From positions 1 to 64,000 of the forward strand of contig JAKJXP020000066.1 in assembly GCA_022225965.2 (NCBI GenBank): a stretch of DNA of 64,000 nucleotides, given 5' to 3'. The DNA is from Diatrype stigma (lineage: Eukaryota > Ascomycota > Sordariomycetes > Xylariales > Diatrypaceae). Shown here piece by piece: positions 24,697-36,693 of the stretch. The position numbers and the translations under genes are program-made. The notes beneath the pieces were generated by a model. The model had not been told where the DNA came from. It ran no database searches and worked only from the letters and a program-made list of their open reading frames with translations. Position 1 is the first letter of the stretch; the number at the start of each line of letters is the position of its first letter.

Positions 24697-27412
24697 ATGA
24701 GGTTTCCCTCTTTCGGAGCGGGCAAGTCCGCTGCCATCGAAGCAACCGAGGTTGCGACTGGCAGCGAGACCACCGATCCCAGCCCGTCCGTTGTTGACCA
24801 GGAGAAAAAGCCGGCCGTGGATAATACGGCGGCGACAGCGACGGCGGCGGCGGTGACAGCAGCAGCAGCAGATCTAGACAAGATCCAACATGCGCACCAA
24901 TGGGACCCCAACCTGCCGCGCGAGAAGGCCGACGCCTTGGAGGCCGCTCTCGCCAGCGGCGACGCCGAGAAGATGGTCGCGGCCGACCTGCTGTTCACGG
25001 AGGACTCGCCGTACGAGGAGGTGCGAGCGGCGGTGCGCAACACGGACGGCGGCGAGGTGGCCAACACGCTGCGGGCTTGGATCCTGGGGATGATCTTCGT
25101 CACCATCGGGGCGGGTTTGAACATGTTTCTGAGCCTGCGGAGCCCGGCGATCAATTTCCCGGCCATCGTCATCCTGCTGGTGGTGTACCCGTTCGGGTGC
25201 CTGTGGGCCAAGACCATGCCGGCGCGGGTCTTCAACACGTTCGGGCTGCGTTGGTCCCTCAACCCGGGCCCGTTCACCATCAAGGAGCACGTGGTCGTCA
25301 CGCTGATGGCCAGCGTCTCGATCGGCTACGCGTACAGCACCGACGCGCTGCTCGCGCTGCAGGGCAGGCCCTTCTACGACGTCAACCTCGGCTGGGGCTT
25401 CGCGCTGCTCTTCACGCTGAGCTCGCAGCTGATCGGCATCTCGCTGGCGGGCATCTTCCGCCGCTTCCTGATCTGGCCGTCGGCCATGATCTGGCCGAAC
25501 CAGTTCGCCAACACGTCGCTGTTCTACGCCCTGCACGACAAGAGCAAGAGCGACGGCGCCAGCTCCGACGGCTGGGTCATCAGCCGCTACCGCTACTTCT
25601 TCTACGTGCTCTGCGGCATGTTCTGCTACTACTGGATCCCCGGCGTGCTGTGGCAGGGCCTCTCCGTCTTCGCCTTCGTCACTTGGATCAAGCCCGAGAG
25701 CACGGTGCTGAACCAGCTCTTTGGTGGCTACACGGGCTTGAGCCTGTTGCCCATCACGTTCGACTGGACGTACGTGTCGGCGTACCTGCTGGATCCGCTG
25801 CTTGCTCCAACCCATTCGCACGTCAATACGTTGATTGGGCTGTTCGTATTTATGGTGCTGCCGACTATCGGGCTTACCTACACCGGCGGAATGTTAGTTT
25901 GCTTGTTTCCCAACCACGGCTCCCAGCCACGGTTCATGAGGGGGGGGGGGGGGGGGTGATAGTAATAATAGCAGCTAGTTACTAACTAATTTTCGAATAG
26001 CTACTCCGACTACCTGCCTCTGGTCACGTCCCAGACCTACGACAACACGCAGAACCCCTACAACGTAAGCCGTATCCTGAGCGGCGACTTCACTTTCGAC
26101 CTCGAGAAGTACCAGCACTACTCGCCGCTGTTCCTGCCCCCGGCCTACGCGCTCAACATCGGGCTCTCCTTCGCGTCGCTGACGGCCGCGCTCGTGCACG
26201 CCGGCCTCTTCCACGGCAAGGAGATCTGGTACCGGTTCCGGGCGTCGCGGGACCAGGAGCCGGACGTGCACCTCAAGCTGGTGCGGAAGTACGTCGACGC
26301 GCCGGACTGGTGGTACGTGGCGCTGTGCCTGGCGTCGGTGGCGCTGGGCCTGGGCACCGTGCTCGGCTACGACTCGCAGCTGCCGTGGTGGGCCTTCTTC
26401 GTGTCCGTCCTCATGGCCGTCGTGTTCGTGATCCCGACCGCGATGATCCTGGGCATCTCGAACATCCAGCTGTCCCTGAACGTCATCTCGCCCTTCATCG
26501 CCGGCTACATGCTGCCCGGCCGCCCCATCGCCGTCATGGTCTTCAAGGTCTACAGCGTCATCACCCTCGGCCAGGCCCAGATCTACAGCGGCGACCTCAA
26601 GCTCGCCCACTACATGAAGGTGCCGCCCCGGGTCACGTTCTGGTGCCAGGTCGGCGCGTCGATATGGGCCGTGTTCGTCCAGATCGCGGTCATGAACTGG
26701 GCTCTGGGTAACATTCCCGACATATGCACCTCGTAAGTCTCACCCCGCTCCCCTTCCACCCCTTCTCTCTCTCGGGCGGGAAGACTCACCACCGGCTCTC
26801 CCCCGCAGCACGCAGCCGGCGCACTTCACGTGTCCGAACGGGCAGGCGTTCTTCTCGAACTCGATCATCTGGGGCGTGATCGGGCCGGACCGCATGTTCG
26901 GACCGGGGTCGATCTACGCTAACTTCAACTACTTCTGGCTGCTGGGGGCGGCGTTCCCGCTGGTTCTCTGGGTGCTGGCGCGGAAGCTGCGCGTCGCGTA
27001 CGCGCGCCACTTCAACGCGCCCATCATGCTCGGCGCCATGGCCTGGCTGCCGCCGGCCACGCCGCTCAGCTTCTGGACCTGGGGCCTGTTCGGCCTGCTG
27101 TTCAACTACAGCATCCGCCGCCGCTGGCCCGGCTGGTGGCGCACCTACAACTACGTCACGGCCGCCGGCCTCGACGCCGGCCTCGTCCTCTCCACCATCG
27201 TTATCTTCTTCGCCATTACCTTGCCTGGTGTTGAGATCCCCCAGTGGTGGGGGAACGTAGATGTCTATAATACCCTGGTACGTTATGTTTTATGTGCCTT
27301 ATTTTATATGCGTGTGTGATTTTATTCTGACTGTCCTTTTTAGGATGCAACACGCTCTGCGATGCTCAAGACAGTCCCCGAGGGTGGGACTTTTGGGCCG
27401 GCAACTTGGTGA
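24697..27412 (+). CDS. OPT-family oligopeptide transporter
   Basis: Four exons (24697-25892, 26001-26732, 26809-27277, 27344-27412) join to 821 residues. The N-terminal ~110 residues are cytosolic and Ala/Thr-rich, followed by many membrane segments. The OPT signature NPGPFTIKEHVV is at ~187-198. Other family landmarks are SLRSPAINFP, GRPFYDVNLGWGFALLFTLS, WPNQFANTSLFYALHD, YMLPGRPIAVMVFKVY and RRRWPGWWRTYNYV, ending GTFGPATW after the last splice. It is expected at the plasma membrane as a proton-coupled importer of small peptides; the exact substrate (tetra/pentapeptides, glutathione or metal chelates) cannot be read here. Intron 1 contains a 17-G run. Codon use is GC-rich at third positions. 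Confidence 0.95.
25940..25956. repeat. Poly-G tract (17 G) inside OPT intron 1
   Basis: A run of 17 G sits about 45 nt upstream of the acceptor of intron 1 (25893-26000). Exon frames on both sides fit the family only if this intron is removed. Confidence 0.85.
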
Positions 27413-28396
27413 ATGGCCAGGCAGCAGGATGGCACCGGAGCTCTGATATTGCTCTGCGTTGGCTGTATGGTGACTGAGTCACGATTCTATGTAAGCTCAC
27501 AAAATAAATATATACATGATGTCTATACCTAGGCAAGTGTGATTGAAGATCATATTGGCTTCCTAGAACGGTTCCTCGAGCCTGTCTTAGACCTGGTACG
27601 TATGCCATGTCCCCTCGAGATTGGGAAGTGGAAGAACGGCGTATGCACCTTTATGCAAGCTTTTTTCCTGAGTGCTGCCAAGGATTCGAGGAATGAAACA
27701 TCCGTAGATGTTGTTGGTGATGTTGGGTGAGGCTTAGGCTCTAGTCGGCGCTTATTGAGGCTGCCCGATGGCCTGCCAGTGGCTCAGTCGTATCGTTATT
27801 ATGCACACCCATGACTATTTGGCAATATTTACACGTAGAACATCGTTCGGCGCCCTCAGTGTTAGGCTATCAGGCAGATTTCTGCCGATAAGCGCATGCA
27901 TTAGTTGACGTTTGTTTTGTGATTACTGGTACGCGAGAGCTTCAAATGATCTGCCTCCTGGACGGCCTGCTGCAGCCGGCTTCCAAGTCTCGACCAATGG
28001 CAATTTTATACGAACATCCTTCTCTGGAAAGCAAATCATTCCGTTTGCACGCCATTCGGGTTCTCTGAAGCTCGGTTTTCTATGGACGGTTAGCTTATCA
28101 TATCATAGGAGGGAAGCGATCATCCCAATCCAGCCTTCAGTCCTACCTCGATACATACCTATCGACCCCCCCCCCCCCTCCCCCTCCCCCCCCCCGTCTC
28201 CCTCCTCCCTACCTAATCACCTACCTATCTCCTACATAACGAGACTACCTCCTCCCTCTTCGCTTCTTTGATTATTTTCCACTTTACAGTCATTCCAGAA
28301 TCAGACTACCCAAGTCTCAAGGTACCCCTCAACCAAATCTTGTCATATAAACCCTGATTTCTGGAAAGGAGAAAAGGACTTCGATCCTGATTCTTC
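27413..28396. other. Intergenic region with polypyrimidine tract
   Basis: This gap separates the OPT gene from the dynamin gene. It contains a 13-C run (28166-28178) inside a ~60-nt C/T-rich tract (28160-28220), about 180 nt before the dynamin start. Such tracts are common in fungal core promoters. No coding frame is supported. Confidence 0.45.
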
Positions 28397-31241
28397 ATGG
28401 TGAAGCCTATCAAAATGGGTAGCGTAGTACCAGATGCGCCTATCCAAGGCAACAACCTCATCTTGACGAAAGTCGACAAGTTGAGAGAATACATTGGGCC
28501 AAAGGCAAAGGTTGCCCTGCCTCAAGTAAGTGGATGACACGCCTCCTACACCAACTTGAAATCACATTACTAACAGCATCACATCAGTTGGTCGTCGTCG
28601 GCGATCAGTCTTCGGGGAAAAGTTCGGTCCTCGAGGGCTTGACTGGATTTGCATTCCCACGAGCGGCGGAACTGTGCACCCGATATGTTACCCAAATCAC
28701 CTGCCGCCGCGAGACGGAAGAGAGTATCACGGTGTCAATCATTCCCAACACCGAGGCGAATCCTCACGAGCAAGAAAGGGTCAAGCGCTTCCATCGCACA
28801 CTCACCGCGATCACCCCTGATGCTCTTGCAGAGCTCTTTAGGGATGTAAGTGTTTGAACAGGTATATCCAGTGATCGCAACCTTGTCTAACGTGAACAGA
28901 CAAACGAAGCCATGGGGATTAGAACCGCATCGAAGGCGACGTCAGCCAATGGATCCAAGTTGCCAGCGTTCAGTGAGCACGTTCTCAAAATCGAAAAACA
29001 CGGCCCCAGCGAGGAACACTTCACCGTCATTGACGTACCAGGTATTTTTCGAAAGGAGACAGAAGGTAAGTCACCACGCCCATCTGATGTTGTACACAGC
29101 ATGGCGAACCTAATCGCCTTTAGGTCTCACTGAGGAGAGCGATATAGAGCTCGTTATGAATATGGTCAAGAATTATATGCACGACTCGCGAACTATGTAA
29201 GACCTGATTTCAAATTCCGCCCTGCCGACAGCTGGAGTTCGAGCTTCGCTTGCTAATGACCAAAACCTGTAGAATCCTGGCCATCATGCCCTGCAACACG
29301 GATCCAGCGACGCAGGAAATCCTAAAGCTAGCAAAGAAAGCTGATCCCACCATGACTCGCACCATGGCTGTCCTTACCAAGCCAGATCTAGCTATCGAGC
29401 GAGCCATGCAGCAGATCGCCATTGACCATGTTCAGGGCAAAAGAAGCGACCTCACCTTGGGCTACTACGTCGTCAAGAACCGCGGGTCTGATGATTCTAA
29501 TATGACACTTCAAGAGGGGCAGATCAAGGAGCGACAATTCTTCTCGCAATCCCCTTGGTCGACGCTATCTAGTACCGGAAGAGCTGGCAGTAAGTTGCCC
29601 GTTGAGAGAGGCGTGCTTTTAGACCCTCATAGGTCAACGTCCCATTGCTGGATGTTGGGCTTCTAGAAAAGCTTTACGAATCCCCTACCTCCTTACCACT
29701 CATCAGACTTCTGGGAATATGGTCACTAATAATGAGACTCGTAGTGGACAACCTGAAGGTTCGCGTTCGGAACCTCCTGATTGATCTGATCAAACGCGAG
29801 TTCCCCAAGCTCCGAGCTGAAGTTGCGCGAGAACTCCGAGAATTGAGAGAGAATTACGCTAAGATGGGCCCTTCACGAAGCAACGAGCATACTCAACGGG
29901 CCTACCTCAACAAAATGAGCGAGGCGTTCCAGTCTTTGTCACGAAATGCCCTCAATGCCTACTATAACGGGGACAAGATCTTCAATAAGCGACACGACTT
30001 GAGACTAATCACTCGGATTGTAGAGACCAGCGAGGAGTTCAACAGAGCCATCGAAAAGCACGGACACGTGTGGTCATTCGCAGTTGATCCAGGCTCTCCT
30101 CAGCCTCCCCAAACAGTAGCCATGAAGAAGTTTTTATCTGGATTCCTGAACTTGAATTCAACTAAGGAGATCCTGGGCGCACAGAAAAGCTATCATGGCC
30201 GCGTAAACACAACGACGGACGATATATCGGAGGAGTATCCAGAGTTGGAGTACCCAGAGTTGGAGGATGTGCTCGATTTCAATATCGATGTTGACAGTGC
30301 GGAATGCGACGCAAACGGTCCTGTAGACAATATCATGGACTACATCGAGAAGGTGTACAAGAGTAGCCGCGGACAGGATCTCGGCACAGTGAGTTGACAA
30401 AGCACCCTACCTACTGAGCCTGCGCTGACAATACACACAGTTTCCCGGTTCGCTACTAGCAACGATTTTCAAAGAGCAGTCGGCCAAGTGGGAGGTCATC
30501 ACACTCTCTTACATTGGTCATGTCATCCTGATGGTGCATCATTTCATCTCCGAGGTGATCAGGGAGATATGCCCCGATCCTAAGGTCTTCTCTCAACTAT
30601 GGGACTATTTCCTCCTCGAGGAGCTCCAGAAGTCCTACACCAGAGCCATGGACCAGGCCAAGTGGCTGTTGGAGATCGAGCGCGAGGGCAACCCGATGAC
30701 GATGAACCACTACTTCAACGACAACCTGCAGAAGGAGCAGAGCGAGCGCCTTGTGACGGGGATGCAGAAGCTCTTGAAGAGCAGCAAAGGCGCGGCAGCC
30801 ACCACCACCACCACCAGTCATCTCGCGTATGATAACTGGCTCCGTAGTGAGTTTCCACCGCATGAGCAGGAAGAAGAAGAAAAAAAAGAAGACTCCGGCG
30901 TCTTCGTGACGTGGTCGCAGCTCAAGAACAGCCTGCCGCTCAACAAGTCCAACGCGCAGCACGTGCGGGAGTACATGCACGACGTGCTGAAGAGCTACTA
31001 CAAGGTGGCGCGGAAGCGGTTCGTCGACGTGGTGCGCCAGCAGGCCGTCGACTACTTCCTGCTGCGGGGCCCCGGCAGCCCGCTGCGCATCTTCACCACC
31101 GAGCTGGTGCTCGGCCTCAACGCCGACCAGCTCGACATGATCGCCGCCGAGGACGCCCCCGTCCGCGACCAGCGCGAGCGCCTGGCCCGCGAGATCGAGA
31201 GCTTCGAGGAGGCCCTCAAGGTCTTGAAGGGGTCGGGTTGA
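28397..31241 (+). CDS. Dynamin-family GTPase (Mx/Vps1-like large GTPase)
   Basis: Seven exons join in frame: 28397-28525, 28588-28845, 28900-29065, 29124-29196, 29273-29589, 29745-30388 and 30441-31241, giving 795 residues. GTPase motifs: G1 GDQSSGKSS (48-56), G3 DVPG (174-177, where most dynamins have DLPG) and G4 TKPD (244-247). The middle/stalk region includes IKREFPKLRAEVARELREL and the C-terminal GED-like part contains YKVARKRFVDVVRQQAVDYF. There is no PH or proline-rich domain, so it resembles the Mx-like dynamins that are numerous in filamentous fungi, not endocytic dynamin. Such GTPases self-assemble on membranes; the specific target is unknown. A Thr/Glu-rich loop (~640-670) interrupts the stalk. 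Exon 6 could start differently, but the chosen splice restores the expected frame. Confidence 0.92.
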
Positions 31242-33261
31242 GGCTGGTCCGGCTGGGCGTTGACTGACTGGCTGGCTGGTGGGTGTATGTGTGAGATGAA
31301 AGCGATGAAAGATGGAACGCGGGGGAGGGCATGCTAGTATAGTGTGGTGGTCCAAGAAGGAGATTCAGGGCGTAGGGGATGGTTATCCTCGGACTGCTGC
31401 GACTACGCGCAAGACCTGTAAGGCGTTGGGCTAAATTGGTCTGTATTTGCTTTTGACTGTCGATTCGTGTACTCACATATCGTTTCCTTGATCCTGAGGT
31501 AGTTAACTTCATGATATCTTGCGGGCACCGGGAGACATACAATCAAGGGAGCTGTCATGGCCTCACGAATATTTCCAGTGCCTCAGAAGAGATCTGGCTA
31601 ATCACTAGCCAGCACAGGTTTCGTGGAAATCGTATATGAGATCTGCATTTCGAGTGGTGATTTCTGCTACTCAGGGCTATCTTTACCTAGGTTGAAGAGA
31701 CTATGATCAGAACACACCAGTCTACGGTGACCTGATGACGCGTGCCCATAGATGATCTGGAGAAGTGTAAATATACCCCTGTTTTCATGTTCTTATGTTC
31801 GTGTCTCCCCTCCCCCTGAAATAGTATCCACTTTGTAGTCATGACTGGTATGCTCTTCTCTCTTGCATCCACCCCTTCCCTCTGGAGCGTATTAAAGGGG
31901 GGCTTTTGATATAAGCCCTTTCATAAAGTGGTATTCAAAAAGAGCACATTCATTAACCCAGTAGAAATTCTCGTCGTAACCTACGAGGCAGTCTACTCAT
32001 GTTGAAGTGTCAAATATCAGTTTGTCACTCCTACGAAGTAGAGGAACGATGGAGAAGTGAGGTAAAACGTTGCCTATAGATAGCACAACACAGAGGGAAT
32101 GAAATGATCGCTAGAATGTTATGGAAGACGTGATAATCACTGTGTACCTGTAACTATGACTTCTGTATCTCAATCCAAATTGATTTTTCGGGTGGAGGTC
32201 TATGTCAGGGGCTAATGTACGAAGGAATTATAGGGATCCATGGGATCCCAATGTATACACCAGTGACGGGCTCATATGGCTATATAAGAGCAACCTCCTT
32301 CCCCTATAGATTCCATAGGCTCGAGAAGTATTCTGTTCTATCCTTCTCCCTACCTAGCAGTCTTCCTACCACTCCGGGCACCAATCACCTGACAGTCTAG
32401 CACGACTCACATGATTCCGTAGATCGCTCGAGCTCATCTCCATAACGATTTATATTTCGAACAAGGTTGGCCTATGGGAAAAATAGTTGCCTTTTTCACA
32501 CGCACCAACTTATCAGAATACCACACCTGGGTTTTAGTGTCCGTTGTATTGGTTGATATTAGAAACCCGTTGTGCAAGTTCAGGGACTGTCGGATCAGGG
32601 CAAGAATCTTATATATCCAGACCACCGAGAGCTAAGCCTGATCGTATGATGCCCTATAGACACAACAGACGATCGTATAGGTAGCGCCCCGTGTTCATGA
32701 CAGCCTATGATTTCAAGACCTCGTTTGGCTGGCACTTTAATCAGACCGGCCCGTACACATGGTGGACAAAGGGCAACTAATGATAGATCCGCGTTTATTC
32801 CCACAAACTCGCCCAAGTTCTCTACACAGACCTAGGTAGCTATTCGTTATCCATAGTTCCACCCTTCATGAAGCCAGGTCACCAAGGTGCTTAAGATTCA
32901 CTTAACCACCCCTTAAACACTTCACAGTAACAGCACATGTATATTACAGCGCCAGGTTCTAGGTAATTAAAATCAACCGACCAAGCCCGTTCCCCGAAAT
33001 CCCGCCTACGCCCGCTACTTTTGGCTATCCATCTGATTTTCAAAGGAGACAAGGGGTAACCTCCAAATACAGCACAGGGCTTAACTAACGCTCGACCAAG
33101 CAACCAACTACTAACGATGCGTACCTGCCAGACAGCCAGCCCGAGGTAGCTACCTACAAAGCCACTTCTTCCCTATGCACGTAGCTCGCAGCACAACAAA
33201 AAACGCCTAACAGTACAATTGGGGTGCCATCATTCCTCGTGGTTGATCCAAGCTACACAGG
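31242..33261. other. 2.0-kb convergent intergenic region, no gene seen
   Basis: It lies between the 3' ends of the dynamin and the MIT-like protein genes. Frames are short and unconvincing. I see no RNA gene, and no repeats beyond short AG/GT-rich tracts. Confidence 0.45.
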
Positions 33262-35177
33262 CTAGGCTAAGCTAGGCGACCTGGTCCCCGCCGCGGCGGC
33301 CGCAGACGAAGACGCCCCCGCCATCGCCTCGTCGGCCGTCTCCGAGGTGCCGCCCTGGGTGCCGGTCCTGCGGGCCTTAGCGCCGGCCTTCAGCTGCTCC
33401 CAGCGCTCGCGGTAGCGGGCCAGGTTCGCGCGCGCCTTGGTGTAGTCGCGCTCCATCTCGGTCATCTGCCTCGACGCCTGCATCAGCTGCTCCTCGAGCT
33501 CCCTGTTCCTCTTCACAAGATCGTCGCTCGCTCCCGCCCCTGCCCCTGCGCCTGTTGCATCTCCTGCTCCTCTGACGGTTCGGGCGGCGGCGGCAGGAGA
33601 AGGGGAGGTGGCAGCGGCGGCGGAAGAAGGAGGCGGCGATCCCGGCCGCATCAGACGCATGCTCTCGGCCAGCCGCATGCCCGAGTTCTGCGACATGGAC
33701 TCGAAGGCGTGCAGACGCTTGCTGAGCTTGTCCAGGGCGTCCTTGAGGCTCTTGTTCTCGAGGTATAGCTCCTCGACCACGTGGGCGAGCTCCGGACCGT
33801 GGCCGTAGCCGCCGCTACCTCCCCCTCCTTTGCCCCCGGCCCCACGCTTTCTAAGCCTCGGCGGTGAGCGAGAGTGAGGCATCTGCTGCGACTCCCTGGC
33901 GTCGACGAAGTCGTCCTCGTCCGCGTCCTCGGCCATCATCAGGCCTTTCCCACCTCTGCCGTCACCGCCGGGCTCGTTGTTGCGGTTGCTGCGGCGGCGC
34001 TTTTCCTTGTCCGCGTACGAGAGTATGCTCGCGTAGGAGGCCGTGTGCCCGCTCGTGGGCACCACGTAGAACGAGTCCGTCCCCGACTGGCCGTCGCGCG
34101 AAATGGCGCGCAGGGTGGCCTTGGAGTAGATCTTGCTGATGTCGGGCTCGGCCGCCACCGACGGGGACGGCTTCAGCCTGAGGCGCTTGTTGTGCGTCGT
34201 CGGCTCGGGGACGGGGATGGGCGCAGGCTGTTCCGATGACGACTGCTCCTCGCTGATCAGGGGCAGGCCCGCGAAGGCCAGGGGCGCGGAGATCCGGTTG
34301 ATTATGGTGCCGAACGCGCTGTAGAACTTGGAGAAGCCCTCGTCGCCGCTGGAGGGCGTCGCTGTCGTCGGACTGGCCAGGGGGGTTTCTCTATCTTGTT
34401 GCGATGCGGTGCTGCTGTTGTGCTGCCTCGTCGCCATCTTCTCGGGCGACCCCACCGGACTGGATTTCTCGGAATGCTCTAGCATATCCTGCATCTTGAC
34501 CCGCGAGCCATTCTTCCGCGACCCGGCTTCGACGTTGACGTTGCCCGGCGCTTCGGTGTTGGATACGCTTGGGCTGAGCGGCTGGCCGCGGTACTTGGAC
34601 CGGATGCCGCGGGCGGATGCCAGGTTGCTAGCAATCGACGCGCCTAAGTCTCGAGAAGGATACTTGGGCTGCCTTGCCAGTGTGGGCAGGGGCTGGCCGC
34701 CCTTCTCGACATTGACAGCGTTCGAGGAGTGGGCGGACTGAGCAGAGGAGGTGCCACCTGTTGTCGTTGCGGCAGCAGTATCATCCTTCTCCTGGGTTCC
34801 TGACTCATCGGTGTTGTTTGTGTTTTGTGCTGGGCGCTTGAAAGGCAATTGGAGCAGCTCGGAGAGTCGTTGATGGTGTTGCTCCAGCAGCTTCAGAGTA
34901 CGCAACGCTTCGACGCTGTTGGTGTTTCTTGCAGCGTTTGCAAATTCACCGGCAGCTCGTGTGTGCTCGTTGATGGCAACTGTGGTATCTGCAGTGTGGG
35001 TGGCCGTGGATGCGACTCGCGCATGATCGTGGGCCTATGGATCGTGCCATCTTCATTAGCGACGTTTGTCCCAGGGGTGCAATTGTGTGTACATGGTATA
35101 AAGTGGAATCGTTATGAAGAACAGAATGAAGAATAAGAGGCCATCCAACGTACCTTGATCAAAGGGGACGACTCCAT
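33262..35177 (-). CDS. MIT-like N-terminal / C-terminal coiled-coil protein (possible Atg38/NRBF2-type)
   Basis: A tiny first exon (35177-35154, encoding MESSPLIK) joins after a 119-nt intron to a long exon (35034-33262), for 598 residues. The first ~75 residues are helical and alanine-rich (AHDHARVASTATHTADTT, NEHTRAAGEFANAARNT, LRTLKLLEQHHQRLSELL), the look of an MIT-type three-helix bundle. The middle is disordered and Ser/Pro-rich. Two coiled-coil segments near the C-terminus (VVEELYLENKSLKDALDKL; RNRELEEQLMQASRQMTEM) suggest self-association. This MIT-plus-coiled-coil plan resembles NRBF2/Atg38, a subunit of the autophagy PI3-kinase complex, but that assignment is inference. Without the short first exon the long frame has no good ATG near its beginning. 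Confidence 0.7.
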
Positions 35178-36693
35178 TTTATTTAGAGTTAACAGAGGGC
35201 ATCAGATTCGTGTTCATTGGTGCAAGAGATGTTGGGCGTTGAAGAGCTGGCAGCCGTGAGTGAAAGCGTTCAAGGCGTTCAAGGCGTTCAACCTGGCATT
35301 AAACTCGCATTAAAGGGTGGTCAGTGGTCGGTCAGTGGTCAGTGGTCAGTGGTCAGTGGTAAATGATGGCATTGGAACGTCTTGGAGCTCGGCGAACTAT
35401 TGGCGGGAACCCGACTGTGGGGGTAGAGTGCGGGGTTGAGCTGATCCGCGTCCTTCTTACTCCTTACATCCCTACATCTGATTGTACCTACATTAAGTAG
35501 TTACATACATACCGATCCAGTGTATGTCTTTGTAGGTCTTCTTCATGCGTCTACCAAAAGTTCAATTTCCAGAGGTGGTAAGTGGAACTATCGTGTATGT
35601 ACACGCTTACGTAGAGCCGGTGGGCTGGTTGGCTAGTAGGCTGGGTAAGTAGGTACTAAGTAGGCAACCTTAGAAGTCAATCCAGCAGCTCAGGGAGACG
35701 GTGACCGGGTGAGCACGGTAGGCACGTACGTAACTTCGTAGGTAGGGCAGTATGTAAGTGCTAGGTAGGTATTGTACGTACAGTTAACCTGCCTGGCTGC
35801 TAGTGGACGTTGTTACACTATAACCAGGCTAATTACTGGTGTAGGTAAGCACTTCTATGAGCAGGTAGGCCAGTGGAGCGGCTGTGGAGGCCGTCGGTAT
35901 TACTTACGTAGAGATTTCAGGCAAGGAGTCAACCACCAGAACAGCTTCAAACCATCATGAAGCTACATGACCCTTAAACTAATGCAAGTAGTGGATGTAC
36001 ATCTGCAGCAACAACCCGGGATTGGGAACTTGGAATCTACGTATTGCATGTACCTGGATTACTTTGGTAGGTATTTCAATGCGATGACATCCGCAAGAAC
36101 ATCTGCAAACCTCGATTTACAACTGCTGGTGTTTTCCTATCCATTCTCTCTTGACCTATTATACCGTTCATTTCTATTCAATTCAATCTCCTTCCCTCAA
36201 GCTCCCTTCCTGCATATCTGTCCGTAGATTGTCAACACATCATCCAAGTCCCTGGTCCTGGTGTTGGGTAATCCACACCATTACCATCATCATCCCACTC
36301 CTTGACTCGTCACTTACATTGCTTACCAGCTTTTTTACCGAAGCCTTTGTTTTCCATAGTCATGACGACACTCTAGCTTGACTAGCCGATTGTAGCCACA
36401 CAACACGTCAGGCTGAAGCTAGCGTCCGAATAAAGCCAGACACTATATCCAACCCCTTCGACAGGACGGGTAATATTCAGTTTGGTTTGTCGATTCGTGT
36501 TGATTCGTTGATTCGTCCGACAGGGGCTCTATTGGCCAAGCTCTTCCTCACCCCCTTTGTGTGTAGACTTCTCTCATACCCATCTTATCCCCATACATCC
36601 ATGATAGGTATATACCTACCTGTGTAATTCGATAGCTGCAACGGCTCGAGGGTGTAGTTCAAAGCTTGCGAATACCCCCTCCAGCTCATTACC
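35178..36693. promoter_or_regulatory. Divergent intergenic region with short tandem repeats
   Basis: This 1.5-kb gap separates the starts of the MIT-like gene and the GRAM-VASt gene. Within 200 nt upstream of the minus-strand ATG are three copies of a 9-bp GCGTTCAAG-like unit (~35267-35293) and about six copies of the 7-mer GTGGTCA (~35318-35360). Further on (35620-35790) are many TAGGTAGG/GTACGTA-like motifs. The repeats may be regulatory or simply slippage products. Confidence 0.45.

Noticed and set aside
24874..25821. Minus-strand frame (~315 codons) across OPT exon 1
   Set aside because: It is antisense to transporter membrane segments and its translation is Arg/Glu/Val/His-rich without any domain.
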